NCBI GenBank assembly: GCA_002812745.2
Contig: NCSJ02000165.1
Coordinates: 1 to 64,000 of the forward strand
From: Scytalidium lignicola
Lineage: Eukaryota > Ascomycota > Leotiomycetes
Reading direction: 5' to 3'
Length of the DNA: 64,000 nt
Part shown: piece by piece, positions 34,203-46,416 of the stretch
Numbering within the stretch: position 1 is the stretch's first letter
How the letters are laid out: the number at the start of each line of letters is the position of its first letter
Made by a program: the position numbers and the translations under genes
The notes under the pieces: generated by a model
Seen by the model: only the letters and a program-made list of their open reading frames with translations
Told to the model about the DNA's origin: nothing
Databases searched by the model: none

Positions 34203-37067
34203 TCAAAGAGCTTTGATGCTCTGGAAGAAAGGGTTTTCGAGGAGCTTTTCGTTCCCTTTCACCAACTCTCTCATCTTCACAACCATTTCACCACTGCTTA
34301 ATCCTTTACGATCACATTCTTCTTTCCACTTCACTAACATATCCTTCAGGAGAGCACTACCTTCTTCCACATCCTTCTTGTTATATTCTATTGCGTTGCC
34401 CTCATGTTTGCTGGTAAAGTCTTCCAACTCATCAGCCTTCCTCTTGGCCATATTCACCACTTTCTCCGGGAATTTAACAAGCTCTGCGACGTGGATACCG
34501 AAACTCTGATCACAAACTCCGTCCTCGACTTTATACAAAAGAGTAACTTCCCTCTTTGCCTTGCCGTCTTTCGAGTCGTCAATATGTGCCACAACATGTA
34601 AGTTTCTAACCTGAGGGTATTGTTCTGCCAATGCCGTGAGCTCATGGAAATGTGTGGCAAACATTGAAAAACAGCCAATCTCCTTCACAATATGTTCGGA
34701 AATAGCCCAGGCAAGCCCAAAGCCATCGTACGTGCTTGTACCGCGACCCAGCTCATCGATAATAATCAGTGATTCTGACGTTGCTGATTTGAGGATGTTT
34801 GCTGTCTCTAACATCTCAGCCATGAATGTAGAAACTCCCTTTAGCTGTGAGTCACTGGCACCAACTCGAGCCAGGATACAATCGAATATCGTCAATTCTG
34901 CCTCGGAGCAAGGCACAAAGCAACCAATTTGTGCCATCAGAGCAATAACTCCAATTTGGCGGATGTAGGTTGATTTTCCACCCATATTCGGACCAGTGAT
35001 GATAAGGAACTCGGATGACCCCCTTTTCAACGTGACATCGTTCGTGATAAACTGCATGTCGTCTTGCATTTCCATGCAAGGATGTCTTGCTTCCTTTAAG
35101 ATAGTATTTCCTTCTCCTCGAGAGTGCATCTTGGGTCTGACGTATGATGTTGGAGCATGAATGGAGCAGTGAGCAAAACTAATAATGACATCCATATGTG
35201 CTAGAACACCAGCAAGTTGTTCAATTACGGGACAATATGAAGCAGCAACTCCAACTACCTCGTTAACAAGACTGCTCTGAGTTTGATTGTAATTCTCCGA
35301 GAGCTGGTCGAATTCACGACGGAGAGCCTCGAGCTTACTCGTCGTGAAGAAAACCCCATTCTTCTGTGTAGAGCATTCCTTATATTTAGATTTGTTTCGT
35401 ATACAACTAGCTTCAGTTCTCGTTAGACGCATGCACCATCCATGCACCTTGTGATTCTCGAGGAAAAGCTTCTTGTCTAGCTCCTGGCCTAAGTCTTGAC
35501 TAGCCGCTCTGTGCTCTTGGTCCATTTCATACCTCAGCCTGTCAAGTTTCTTTTTGATCATTTTCAAACCGTCATCAAATTCAGGCTTTATGATAAACTC
35601 GTGGTTATCCAGTGCATCCAAGTCAACAGTGGTTTCCACCATTTCTTGCAATTTGGCAAGACTGTCAGAATAATCCCGCAGCTTCGACGTGTACGCTTCA
35701 TCAAGAGGATCCCGATATTTCTCATCCATGACGCCTTCTAAGGTGCCTATGAAACCCGGTAGCCTGATCACAACTTGGTAGGCTCTGACAACGTCTTCAA
35801 GGTTAGCTAATTTCCGTTGAAACCTCTTGGCGAGTCGATAGAGGTCTGGGATAGAACGCAGATGTTCTTCTTGCATTGTTTGACGCAATTCCGTATCCTC
35901 AAAAAAAGCTTCCACAAGTTGTTGCCTTTTCTCGATCTCTTCAAGGCTCATTAACGGTTGCTTGAGCCACTGTGCTAATAGCCGACTCCCAACAGGCGTT
36001 TTGCAATGATTCAATAGACCATACAAAGACATCGTCTTAGCACCATCCCTGGGTCCCGGCATTAAATTAAGAGCTTTTAGTGCCGAAGCGTCTAGCTTCA
36101 TGAACTGCGAAAGGTCATGCTGATATAGCTGGTATTGACCAAAGTTGGATGGATCGTGCATCACACCCAGATATTTTATAAGGGCAGCTGCTGATGCCAT
36201 TGCAAGTTTAAGGTCTATCTGAGATAGTGTTCCTGTGGCCTTATCATCTTTCAGTAGTCGCCCGAGATCTTGCTCAATATCTTTACTGCTAAAATCCCCA
36301 GCTGGTCGTTCCGAAATGGCGATTCCACAACTATCAGCAATTGCCCTTAGTTTAGCTAATTCCACATCCTTTCCCGATTTATCAACCTGAATCAGGCACT
36401 CTCTCACCCCCAATTGGATAAGTAAAGACTCAAAGTTCGAGTATAAATCGTTGTCCAAGAATTCAGCGACTCCCAACTCACGGACACTGGCATCAGCAAA
36501 GCACACACCAACATTCCTAGCTTCAGATGCTTTCGCAGTCACCCTTACAGTCATTATTATAGGTGCAGCATCGAATTGCCCACCTAATTCCTCCTCAATA
36601 TCTTGCAGGTTTCCCGGGGACGCTTGTTTCGTGATCTTCCAGTTCATTCGACCGCCAGTGCTTTCCCAAACCTCAATTCGTTTTCCAAGCCGGAACAGAG
36701 CTTCTCGTAAGAAGTTTCGAAATACTGTAATAGACAGAGTGACAGATGGTAGACCGGTGTGGTCATTTTTGCCTAGCTGTCGCAGGACAGAGGTCGTCTT
36801 GTAAACCTTAATAGTTTTAGCATTTGGAAGTTTTCTCAATGTACGGATAAAACTAACTGTGCGGGCTATGAAGGAAGCATCATCGCCATGGGCAGTATAC
36901 CAATCACCACGGTCAAATATGCGAACAGTATCTTCCTCTTTTGCCGGAAGGGATTTAAAAAACCGGATGAAGCCTCCCTCATCATCAACCTAGAGAATAT
37001 TAGCAATGTTGGTCCATTATTCTCAAGACATACATAAGCTAACCTTAAGCTCCGGACGTGAAGACAT
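34203..37067 (-). CDS. MSH2: DNA mismatch repair protein MSH2
   Basis: Two exons: 37067-37044 (eight codons, MSSRPELK) and 36989-34203, giving 936 residues, the usual MSH2 length. It forms MutS-alpha and MutS-beta with MSH6 and MSH3 to recognise mismatches and loops in the nucleus. Seen in order: the mismatch-binding and connector domains, the lever/clamp helices (LDALDNHEFIIKPEFDDGL), the Walker A motif TGPNMGGKSTYIRQ (about residues 670-682), the Walker B region IIIDELGRGTSTYDG, and FATHFHELTAL. The short first exon is needed: it supplies the start, and VDDEGGFIRFF follows the splice as in other fungal MSH2 proteins. It is divergent from TRM10, sharing 268 bp. Confidence 0.97.
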
Positions 37068-37335
37068 GTTGAATATGATTCTACGACTTAAGCAACATCA
37101 GTTGCGGTATTGTAGCTTGATTGCACTTTACACGGCCTTCGAGTTAATTAAGAGGGACGCGAACCGCGACGTGACTATTCCTGTTCTGTAAATATTTCGT
37201 GATTCTGCTACAATACTCCGCCTTTCATAAAGTGGCATACCTAACGTTCCAAATTTTTGTTCGATATCACGGGACCGCAACTTCCTTGTGAGCATCACAA
37301 CCTTTTCTCTTTGATTTGATAGTTGGACTCAAGCA
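37068..37335. promoter_or_regulatory. Shared MSH2/TRM10 promoter
   Basis: 268 bp between divergent starts. ACGCGA at 37157-37162 with CCGCGA at 37164-37169 lies about 90 bp upstream of MSH2 and resembles an MBF/E2F-type pair. No other motif is evident. Confidence 0.5.
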
Positions 37336-38646
37336 ATGTCAGATGGAGAAGAGCGCCCATCTAAAATTCGGAAAGTGGAACCGCCTGTAGAGGTCCATGG
37401 ATCCATAAAAAATTCCGTTGATGTACCTCCGCGCACCGACTTTGATGAGAATGGGCAAAACTATCTGGAAAAGATCGAGGTAGAGCATATCAAAACGGAG
37501 GATAAAAGCCAAGAAACACCTCCAATATCGAAAAGTCAATTGAAAAAGCTAAGACGAAGGGAGCAATGGGAAGCAGGAAAAGAATACCGTAAAGAGAAGC
37601 GCCGGGAGAAAAATAAGCAAAAGCAAGCTCGAAAGGCAGAAGAACGTGCTACAAAGGAGCAACAGCTCGCCAATGGAGAAATAAATCCAGCTGAATTAGA
37701 TCCACCAAAAGAGGCAAGGAAATATATGAGGCCTCTTCAAGTTCCAGTCGGTTTAATCTTGGACTGTGATTTCAATGAGCTTATGACAGAAAAAGAGCTC
37801 ATTTCATTATCAGCTCAGATTACAAGATGCTATTCGGATAACCGCAGTGCGGCTTATCGAACTCATCTTGCTGTCAGTTCTTGGGGTGGTACATTGAAGA
37901 CTAGGTATGAGACTGTTTTGGCGAATCACCATCTGGCGTGGAAAGGGGTTCGCTTTCTGGAACGGGATTTTGTTGGTGCAGCGAAAGAGTTGCACACAGT
38001 TATGAAAGGTCCAGAGGGGGGTAAATTACTTGGTGCCTGTGCCCCTCAGAGGAAGAATCTCCAGAGTTCAGATCATGAGCGGTCAAATTCACATGACCGG
38101 GACGCGGAACCGCCTTCTGTTGATACTGAAGAGTTTGAATCGACCACAACAGAACCCTCAGTTGTCTACTTAACGTCGGATTCTCCTTACACCATCGAAA
38201 GGCTTGAACCCAACACAAGCTATATAATTGGAGGAATTGTCGACAAGAATCGTTATAAGGGGATTTGCTATAAGAGAGCATGTGAGCGCGGTATCAGAAC
38301 CGGTAAGCTGCCAATTGGCGAATATATGACTATGCAGAGCCGATCAGTACTTGCAATCAACCATGTTGTGGAAATACTCCTGAAATGGCTAGAGACCGGC
38401 GATTGGGGAGAGGCCTTTTTGAGTGTCATTCCAAAGAGGAAGGAAGCCAAGCTGAAAGCAAAGGAAGGTAGCGGAAGTATCAATGGCATAGAAGATATCG
38501 ACGAGTCAAGGGATATAGGACGTTTAGGACATGTTGATGAAGATGCAGAAATTTCGGAGGATATTTCTACAGTGGCTGGTGCAAGTACAGAAGAGAGCAA
38601 GGCTCCTGTGGAAACAGATAGAACTAAAGAGAGAGATGAACCCTAA
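37336..38646 (+). CDS. TRM10: tRNA (guanine-9-N1)-methyltransferase TRM10
   Basis: Single exon, 436 residues. TRM10 methylates N1 of guanine 9 in tRNAs using SAM. The N-terminal third is charged and lysine-rich (KSQLKKLRRREQWEAG, YRKEKRREKNKQKQARK), the usual RNA-binding extension. The SPOUT-fold catalytic domain starts near residue 135 with VPVGLILDCDFNELM, then ITRCYSDNR, VYLTSDSPYTIERL, TSYIIGGIVDKNRYKG and KLPIGEY (the knot that holds SAM), and VVEILLKWLETGDW. The tail (about 50 residues) is acidic and unstructured. An acidic insert with Glu/Thr/Ser repeats sits between LHTVMKGPEG and VVYLTSDS. ATG 37336 is the first in frame. Confidence 0.95.
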   Translation: MSDGEERPSKIRKVEPPVEVHGSIKNSVDVPPRTDFDENGQNYLEKIEVEHIKTEDKSQETPPISKSQLKKLRRREQWEAGKEYRKEKRREKNKQKQARKAEERATKEQQLANGEINPAELDPPKEARKYMRPLQVPVGLILDCDFNELMTEKELISLSAQITRCYSDNRSAAYRTHLAVSSWGGTLKTRYETVLANHHLAWKGVRFLERDFVGAAKELHTVMKGPEGGKLLGACAPQRKNLQSSDHERSNSHDRDAEPPSVDTEEFESTTTEPSVVYLTSDSPYTIERLEPNTSYIIGGIVDKNRYKGICYKRACERGIRTGKLPIGEYMTMQSRSVLAINHVVEILLKWLETGDWGEAFLSVIPKRKEAKLKAKEGSGSINGIEDIDESRDIGRLGHVDEDAEISEDISTVAGASTEESKAPVETDRTKERDEP

Positions 38647-38708
38647 TAAAACATTTTTTGGATCCTAAATACATAAAGTTGAATGTCTTTTGTAGACAAT
38701 ACAAGATA

Positions 38709-41551
38709 TTATACAAGATCTTCCTCCTCCTCAACTTCATTCTCACCGTCTTTCGTAGTCGAAGGTGGCTTAGCTTCTTGTTTCCTCCACAACGAAGCTA
38801 GAAACTCACTTGTGCTTGCCTCGTCAATGCCCTTGTCTTCTCTCTTTTTCAAAAACCTAGGGAACCTAAGACTAAGGCCTCTTTCCTCACTCACCAGTCC
38901 AATAGCAGCGGTATATGTCGGACTAAGACTAATATCTGCAAAGCCAACCTCCCATACCTCCTGAGGCTCAAACCAAACATCAGGATAACCACCTTCATAT
39001 TCAATGTAGCTTGGCTTCCCACCTAAAACTTGGTCTCCCCCTTCTTCATAATATGCTTTATTGGCCTTATAGAAGGTGTCGGTGAAGCCTGACATACATT
39101 TGCAGACTGCTTCAAGTGACCCTGTGGTTTCGTTGCGGACTGCAAGGAGAATTGGAGACCAGAACTTTGCTTTTCTACCTTGGCCGTGCCACGCTGCAAC
39201 AGGGATGAGGTCAAGAGTATCAAAACTGCTGTGGTAGTCTTTCTTGACTTTCAACCATGAGTCAAGACGCTTGTCTGGTTCATAAGTTGCCAAAAGAGGC
39301 TTTCTTCTAGTCTTCTTCTCGGTATCCTTCTCCATTGAATTCTTTGTTCCCTTTTTATCTTTATGTCTGGGGATCTTTTCCTCAGACCTTGTAGTGACGC
39401 TATCTTCAACGGAAATGTCTAAGAGAGAAGGCTCTGATAAATTATCAAGGATCTTAACCATGAGTCCCTCGCACTTGCTATCTGTTGCATTTTTGAAGAA
39501 CTCCAAAATATTCTCTGAATCTTGAGAAGTGGCATCAATGCTTTTGACCCAAGTGAATCTGTGAGGGACCTCAACAAATAGACTTCTCAGCAATTCTCGC
39601 CGCTCCCGGAATGGGCGGCCTAATAGTGGTTCACCGTTCAAATACATCAAGTCGAAGGCGAAGAGGCAAACATCAATAGTAATACTCCCAACTGCTACGT
39701 CTCTTCTAGCTCTATTTGAAAGTACCTGAAATGTTTTAAGTTCTCCGGAAGACTTGTCAACTGCAACAACTTCGCCTTCCATAATGAAGCTGCTGACACC
39801 ATCTCCACGTATCTTGGGCACCAAAGCCACGAGGTCAGGGTACTTATCGGTCATAAGTTCAAGGTGCCTAGAGAATATCGACACCTTCCCATCCTGATCA
39901 CAATGTACCTGTGCACGTTGGCCATCGTACTTATACTCGCAGCTGAAATTCCGATTCTGTAGCTTGATGAGCATCTCGGGAAGATCCCTTGTGATGTTGC
40001 CTAACATAGGTCGTAGAGGTATGTGTAAAGCTAAATCGCATCGAATAAGCAGCTCGTCACAAACTCCTATTTCAAGCAGAACAGGGACAAGGTCATTATA
40101 GCTTGGTCTTCTAGCATAGCAGGCCTTTAAGATCTCCTCGGCTCTGGACCAAACTTCAGAAAGCGCATCCTTTTTCATAGCACTCAACTCCGTTTGTAAC
40201 CGTACAGGAAAATCTGCACTGGGAGGTCGAGATAACAAAAANCGCCCGTGATAGAGCGATAAGCATTGTAGTTTTGACAGCACCAATCCGAAGCTTTCCT
40301 CAAATTTTCAGTATCTTTACTGTGTCGTTAATGCATATGACTTACATGTTGGCACAGAGTCCGTACGATATATCGGCTTTCTTCAGCCCCTCTTGCGTCT
40401 TGCAATAGTCTATCGACGATCCTTTGCTTTACTTCACCACTTCCAACTCCCTGTGTGCTAGCAATCTTGACAAGAGATTGATATACTCCCTTTACCGTCA
40501 GTGGTTTTGGCTTTCTCAGAGTATAACTTTGTCGCTTCTTTGCTTCTGCAGCTACATCCCCTGCATCTCCATACTTATCGTAGATAGATTTAAGAGCTCT
40601 ACCATCCAACCCACAGACCTGTTTAAGTGCTTTAGAAATTGCAGAGCCTCCGAGCCCAAGCTCTAGGGAGATATATGGAGGAGATATCGCGTTGGTGGCA
40701 AGCCATACCTAGAGATCATGTCAACACAAAAATACCTAATTTATATGCTGGACGTATTGAAGTCAATATGACAGAGTTATTTAATTCCACTTATGTGAAC
40801 GGGAAATCTTTGCAAATTTTATAGTACGATTTTCCCGAATATCAGGATAAACTTGAAATGAGAAGGTACATACTGCTGGCAGTAAACTAGTCGGATCACC
40901 TTCGATAATGATCCTCAGAGTATTGACAAGAGTGTCTACAATCTTTATTCGGCTTTGTGTCCCATTGACTAGCACAAAGCACCTAGTAAGAAGAGCATAC
41001 GATGCATGCCCACCGTCAATCGACCAGTGCTTCTGGAGCTCGGGTACAAACTTAGACGGATCAAATGTCAATGGACTTTCATCCAGTGTGATATGTACAG
41101 ATGTAGTATCTTCTGCCAACCCAGCAGATTGTAGAGTGAGAGTATTCTGAAGCTTCTTCTGAGATTGGGGAGGTTGACCCTTCACTTCGGAAAGCTCTTG
41201 TACCACACCTTGATTGTCGACTACCAGTTCTTCCGCGGCTGCTGCAGCGATAGGCGTAACGCTTGAGTTAGCAGTAGCTGGTAACTCTTTCGTGCCAGTC
41301 AAGACCGGCTTTTTTTCTTGGTCCTCCTTATCCCATTCATCCTGTAGCTTCCTGGCGAGTTGCTCATCGGACAACTCCGTTGACTCGAGAGCATTTTGGT
41401 CATTATTTTCTACAGCATTTGGTGGCTCGGCCTGACGCTGTTTTCCAAAGAAATAGTCCAAGCTTCGTCCAGCTACCGGAGAAGCTTTCGAGTCATGGTT
41501 CAGCTTACGTCGCTTTACAGGAGTCCCCATCTCGGAGGTATTGAGGCTCAT
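38709..41551 (-). CDS. LIG1: ATP-dependent DNA ligase I
   Basis: Three exons: 41551-40874, 40708-40346 and 40293-38709, giving 874 residues when the N at 40242 is ignored. With that N kept, the frame breaks inside the conserved IALSRA-FLLSRPP region. The enzyme seals Okazaki fragments and repair nicks. The N-terminus has KRRK and SLDYFFGK, a PCNA-box-like start lacking the usual Gln, then a disordered acidic stretch. The DNA-binding domain includes SLLPAVWLATN, GDAGDVA and LRIGAVKTTML. Nucleotidyltransferase motifs follow: YKYDGQRAQVH with the adenylated Lys near residue 468, SFIMEGEVVAVD, LFAFDLMYLNG, CEGLMVK and DSWLKVKKDY. The OB domain ends in an acidic tail (ENEVEEEEDLV). It is divergent from RINT1. 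Confidence 0.95.
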
Positions 41552-41955
41552 TCATAACTCATCCCAGCTGGTAAGTGGTTAACTACCGACCATGACTAAA
41601 CGCCCGAATCATTCATACTTTTAAGAAAATTTGAAATCAAGATATTCTCTATCATAATGCCACATACAAAAACAAACATGATTAATGCAGAATGATTCTT
41701 AGAAGAGACTCGCCATTCGTTAGGCCAGGATTATCCAAGAGCTATTCGATGACAGGCATCTCTACTGTATGCCGCCCGCCACCTTCGGCAGCTCAACCCC
41801 TCGCTAAAACCGCGGGTTGTTCTGAGCTTCGTTCGGTTGACAGCTCATACTGAAAACAAGTTCTTTTAAGACTAGAAGAATACCACGGCCTATACAGTAT
41901 AACACAACTTTTATATCGAGCTTTGACCTTCGGAAGATTCTATTGCAACTTTCGC
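41552..41955. promoter_or_regulatory. Divergent LIG1/RINT1 promoter
   Basis: 404 bp between opposite start codons. I see no ACGCGT box here, unlike PRI1 and MSH2. AACCGCGGGTT near 41809-41819 is palindromic. No gene is present. Confidence 0.45.
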
Positions 41956-44582
41956 ATGAATTCCTCAAACGCTGACTCAGCCATGGAGAGAGATATTAGG
42001 CTTGAAGACTATATCAATGACAAAATCCAAACCGCAGCTGACCTGGGAAATCTTGCCAGCTTAATCAACAATGTAGAAATACAGCAAAAACAGCTGGAAA
42101 ATCAGGTCAGTAGCTATTTTTGCCAATTGCTGTTTGAATGCTAATGGTTTAGTACAGTTAGAAGATGCAAGATTTAAGCTCGAGGAAGCCAGAAAGGCAT
42201 CAGCAAACCATACAACATTTATGCTCAAGCGGACGCAAGAGTTTAAAGAGCACCAGGAGAACGTTCAGAGGAGGATGCAGCTAGTTACTTCTTCAGATAC
42301 TCCAGCAGAAGCTGTACAACGTTTGAAAGGGCCAATGGAAAAGCTTCGGAGGGTCGAGATTACGAAGCTATATGTCGATTTGCTAAAGGATGTGGATGTG
42401 TTAATTAACGAAGCTCGCGGCCAACTTCCTGGTAATCCCAAAGCGGCCCTCAAGCCATATACTCGATTAAAAGAGTTGTCATTATACCTCCGAGAGCTCC
42501 AAGAACCTGCTGAGGGCGCGGCCGTTCACCTGGTTACATATGTCGAAGGATCAACGAGTCGTCTCTGGGTGGAGATGAAGAGAATTATGTCTGATGATTT
42601 CGAAGTGGTTCTACGAAAATCCAATTGGCCTTCGCAGGGAGAGCCAACTGAGCAGTGGAGATCATGTTTTGGTAAGCTTCTAGACTTGCAGACCCCAGAA
42701 ATTATGGCGGCAAATGAACCTCTGGTACTACTTCCGATGAATGTATTAGCCAAAAGCTTTGTGCAGCAATTTAGATATCACTTCATGAGTGATAAACCTA
42801 CAAATCACCCGCATAAGGTTTGCCATTTCCCTACTATGTCCTTGACAGGATTTATCGCTAACCTAGCACAGCTCGGAGACTACTTCTTTGAATGGTTTAT
42901 TGGAACAGTGACTAAATGGGAAGAATTCTTACGTGAAAACGTTGGCCCTATCTTAGCCTTGCATTTCAGAGGTAGTAAATTGGCTGGGAATTCTCTATAC
43001 GTCGACCCTGTTTCTGCTTTTATTACAGCACTTCTCCCAGTATTGAAGGAAAGGGTAGACACTTTAACTACAACCATATCTCGCGAACCTCAGTATATGA
43101 GCAGTTTTATGGTTCAGTTAATGAATTTTGATGAGACAATCAGATCGAGGTTTAACTACGACGGAGGAAACCCAGAATATGGATGGAAAGGCCTTTCTTG
43201 GGACATTCTAAATGTCTGGTTTGACCGATGGCAACAAATCGAGAAAGACTTTGCACTGGAGAGATATCAGGAAATTTTGGAGTCATCAGATAGTGGTTTA
43301 ATTGACTACGACAGTGTTGGACCTGGAAAGACCAAGCCTACCTATGGTGCCATAAAAGTTATGGATCTTTTGAAGACTGTAACAAATCAGTACTCCAAGA
43401 TAAGAAAATTCTCACATAAGATGGCTTTCCTGATCGATATTCAAGCGACAATACTTGATAAATATTATGATCGTTTAAAGGATTCATTAGAGGCCTATCA
43501 ATCTCTTACGTCAACAGTTGGTCGTACTTTGCACGGTGTAACTAAAGAGGAACGGGCAGCTCTTGAAGGTATTGGTGGTCTACAGAGTCTTTGTAAAGTA
43601 TTTGGCAGCGCAGACTACATCATTTCGATGCTAGAAGAATGGACTAATGAAGAAGTAAGTATTACATATTTTAATAAATTTACGCCAACAAGGACATGTA
43701 CTAATTATGACCCAGTTTTTTNATTTCTTTATGGGACCAATTACAGAATAAAGCAAAAATCACAAATAGAGAAGGCAATCTTGCAGGACCCATGAGCTTC
43801 GATGAGGTTAAAGAACACACATCAGATTCTATGGGAACAGAAACTGAAGTCGGCTCAGTGTTCGATGTCACAATATCCCAGTATAAACAACTTCAAAAAC
43901 GAGCACAGAGCTTGCTTGTACAGCAAATCAAATATGCTTTCCCTGGTGTTTTTAGATCGTACCTAACTAAACCGCAATGGACGACTATTAATGGAGATGA
44001 TTCACACGGTATGCTTTTAACTAATCCTATAGAGGTATATAGCTAATTATATCAGAGGCTAGCTTATCCGTATTCAGCCCTACAGCCGAATTAGCGGAGC
44101 CTCTTCATGTATGTCCCCAGCAATTCTGTCTTTAAAGCTGTCTAGTGCTAACAATTATACAGATGTTGCATGAGCACATGGCCTTCCTTGGCAAAGCAGT
44201 AGCTCAAGCACCGTTTCGTCGTATCTGGCGAGATGACTTAGAAAGCCTACAAGAGCTTCTCTGGAATGATGTTCTCATGGCGAAAAATTTCACCACTCGT
44301 GGTGCAGAACAATTTAAATCAGATATCGCCGCTATCCACGCCGTTATTTCATCTTACACTGGCATGGAATCTATGGGGATGTCGAAACTTCAAGAGGCAG
44401 TGGATCTGCTGAATCTCCCTTTGGAGGCTCCTGAGGGTGGGATATCTGTAAAGCAGGCAAGCGATGCCGTGTTTGCCAGCAATGCACAGGCGAAAGAAGT
44501 ATTAGAGCAGTTGGGCTTCATACTATTGAGCAATACTGAGGCAAGGGCCATAATACAGAGACGGGTTGAAGCAAGTGATTGA
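41956..44582 (+). CDS. RINT1/TIP20-family vesicle tether subunit
   Basis: Five exons: 41956-42105, 42158-43654, 43747-44008, 44056-44108 and 44163-44582, giving 793 residues. All junctions keep frame, and one exon is only 53 bp. RINT1/Tip20 is a subunit of the Dsl1/NRZ complex, which tethers Golgi-derived COPI vesicles at the ER. Seen: an N-terminal coiled coil (LINNVEIQQKQLENQ, LEDARFKLEEARKA), VEITKLYVDLLKDVD, then the TIP20 domain with FMSDKPTNHPHKVCHFPTMS, a large helical core, SADYIISMLEEW, and a C-terminal helical bundle. The alternative start ATG 41983 has a stronger context (CCATGG) and would remove nine residues. The N at 43722 falls in intron 2 and is harmless. Yeast calls the protein Tip20, animals RINT1. 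Confidence 0.92.
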
Positions 44583-44693
44583 ACGTGTTATCTACATGGA
44601 TAAACAACTGACATTATCAGTTGATGATAATAATTAGGAATGCAAGACTCCTGATTCACAAATTATAATTGAACCTATAGAATCTCCGTGGTC

Positions 44694-45834
44694 CTAATTA
44701 ATAGCCCTCATCGTCATTTCCACTACAGCAAAAGTTCCTGCGCTAACAGGCATAGCTCTCAAGCAAGTTGGTCCAAGACCTTTCCAAAAACCCCTTATAC
44801 CCTCTGCCTTGTATGTCTTCCTAAAACAATCATTCATGCCCTTATATTTTTGATTCTCTCCGAAGCCATCGCTCTGCATCTTGCTTTTTACCACATCGAA
44901 AGGATAACTAGCAAGCCACAGTGCTTCACCAGCAAGCCCACCATAGAATGCGATCTTCCAACTTGGGATCTCTTTTCGGTCTATCTTATTTCTTAAAGCA
45001 TCCGCATTCATCAGGTACTCGAACGTAAGAAACCACACTCCATATGCTTGGGCTTCTCTTATAATTGTAACTGCCTCTCCTCGATATAGTCCCTTAAGAA
45101 CGCCTTCGTGGGCAGAGAGTTTACGGACGCAGTCTAGAGGTCCGTTGTATAATCTTCCGGCCCCATGTGGTTGAGTCTGTAACCTGATTCTCACGTGCTC
45201 AATTGGTCCTGAGATGACAGAGTTGGCTACACCAGCAAAAGCTCCCGCGGCATAGTATTGAGAGTAAGATAAACCAGGGGAAAGAGGATTCTTAGAGATA
45301 TTATAAGCTTCAATTCGTCGGCGAGCTTCATGAAAAGCTCCGAATTGGACAGACACGCAGGCACCAATGCCAATAAGTGGTGTAAGTGTACCTTTGTAGA
45401 AAGCCAATGGGCCTTCTTTTACCCAGATGCTTTTGGCTGCTTCTAAAGCATTGGGATATTGATTGGAGGTCTGAAGTCGTACTTTCACAATATCAAATGG
45501 TTGACCTGGTTTGTTAGCTTTATATCGATCATATTATCTCACTAACAACCAAAAAGAGAACGCTATGACAATAAATGAAACACCCCAAAATATAGAATTC
45601 CAAACATTACAGATCACAGCATTGTCATAGTACGAGAATATGCATGCCTCAGTCTATCAGCGTTCGAACACCCCGCCATGAACGCACGTGACCGTAGAAC
45701 CGTAAAAGCAAGATAAAGCAAGAGTTTAACTTACCCAGTAGAACCTGAGCAATACCACCAGCAGCTCCAGCAAAGAGATCCTTCAGTGTCCGCGTCAACC
45801 CATGATCCTCCAAATCGGCGGCCGCATCCGCCAT
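44694..45834 (-). CDS. Mitochondrial carrier, YMC1 type
   Basis: Two exons, 45834-45735 and 45505-44694, give 303 residues. The intron is 229 bp, long for this window. It is a six-helix inner-membrane solute carrier with three repeats and their signature motifs: PFDIVKVRLQ, PIEHVRIRLQ and PFDVVKSKMQ. The segments FYKGTLTPLIGIGACVSVQFG and SQYYAAGAFAGVANSVISG closely fit the YMC1/YMC2 group, linked in yeast to organic/amino-acid transport into mitochondria; the substrate here is not established. ATG 45834 (MADAAADLEDHG) is preferred. An upstream in-frame ATG at 45861 would add nine residues. Confidence 0.92.
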
Positions 45835-46416
45835 TTTGTTCTCACTCGCCAACTTTCCCACCCCAGATACGTATTTGAAACGTCAATTCCGCCTTCCAGA
45901 TCGATTCAGAATGCCAATTGGTACCTCAAAGAGAAATATATGTGCAGGGAAGCTTAGAAATGTCATCCAATGTACGCAAAATCGGATTTAAGTACAGAGG
46001 GGCGAGTAAATAAGCGGTATGGAGATATTGTGAAATGAAAATGATGAAATCGCCGACGTCGCTTGAGCTAGACCTTTTTCAACCTGAGGCAGAGCTCATA
46101 TTATCAACTCCGCCATATTCCAGTCACTACTCCTTCCCCTGATAAAAACTCTAAATCTTTTCTTGAGGACTCTATTGTTGCAGGAAGAAAGGTACTTGGG
46201 GTGATTCATTCTTAATGCATATACACACCTGTCTAAGATGTTTATAAAATTCATATTAGACTGCTACTTGTTAATTTTGAGTGATTTCCCGACCACGATA
46301 AGCAAGCTAAGGGGATGATTTATCACGCCTGAAAGCCCGATAGCTAATGCATTTACATCTAGAGAATCTAGCTAAGGATTAATCTATACTCGGTTATGAG
46401 GAAGAAAATGCCTGAC
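45835..46416. other. Intergenic
   Basis: Promoter of the carrier gene on the left and 3' flank of COG3 on the right. No gene or RNA is recognised. Confidence 0.5.

Noticed and set aside
45506..45734. Intronic snoRNA in the 229-bp carrier intron
   Set aside because: I looked for C/D boxes with flanking pairing and found no convincing set.
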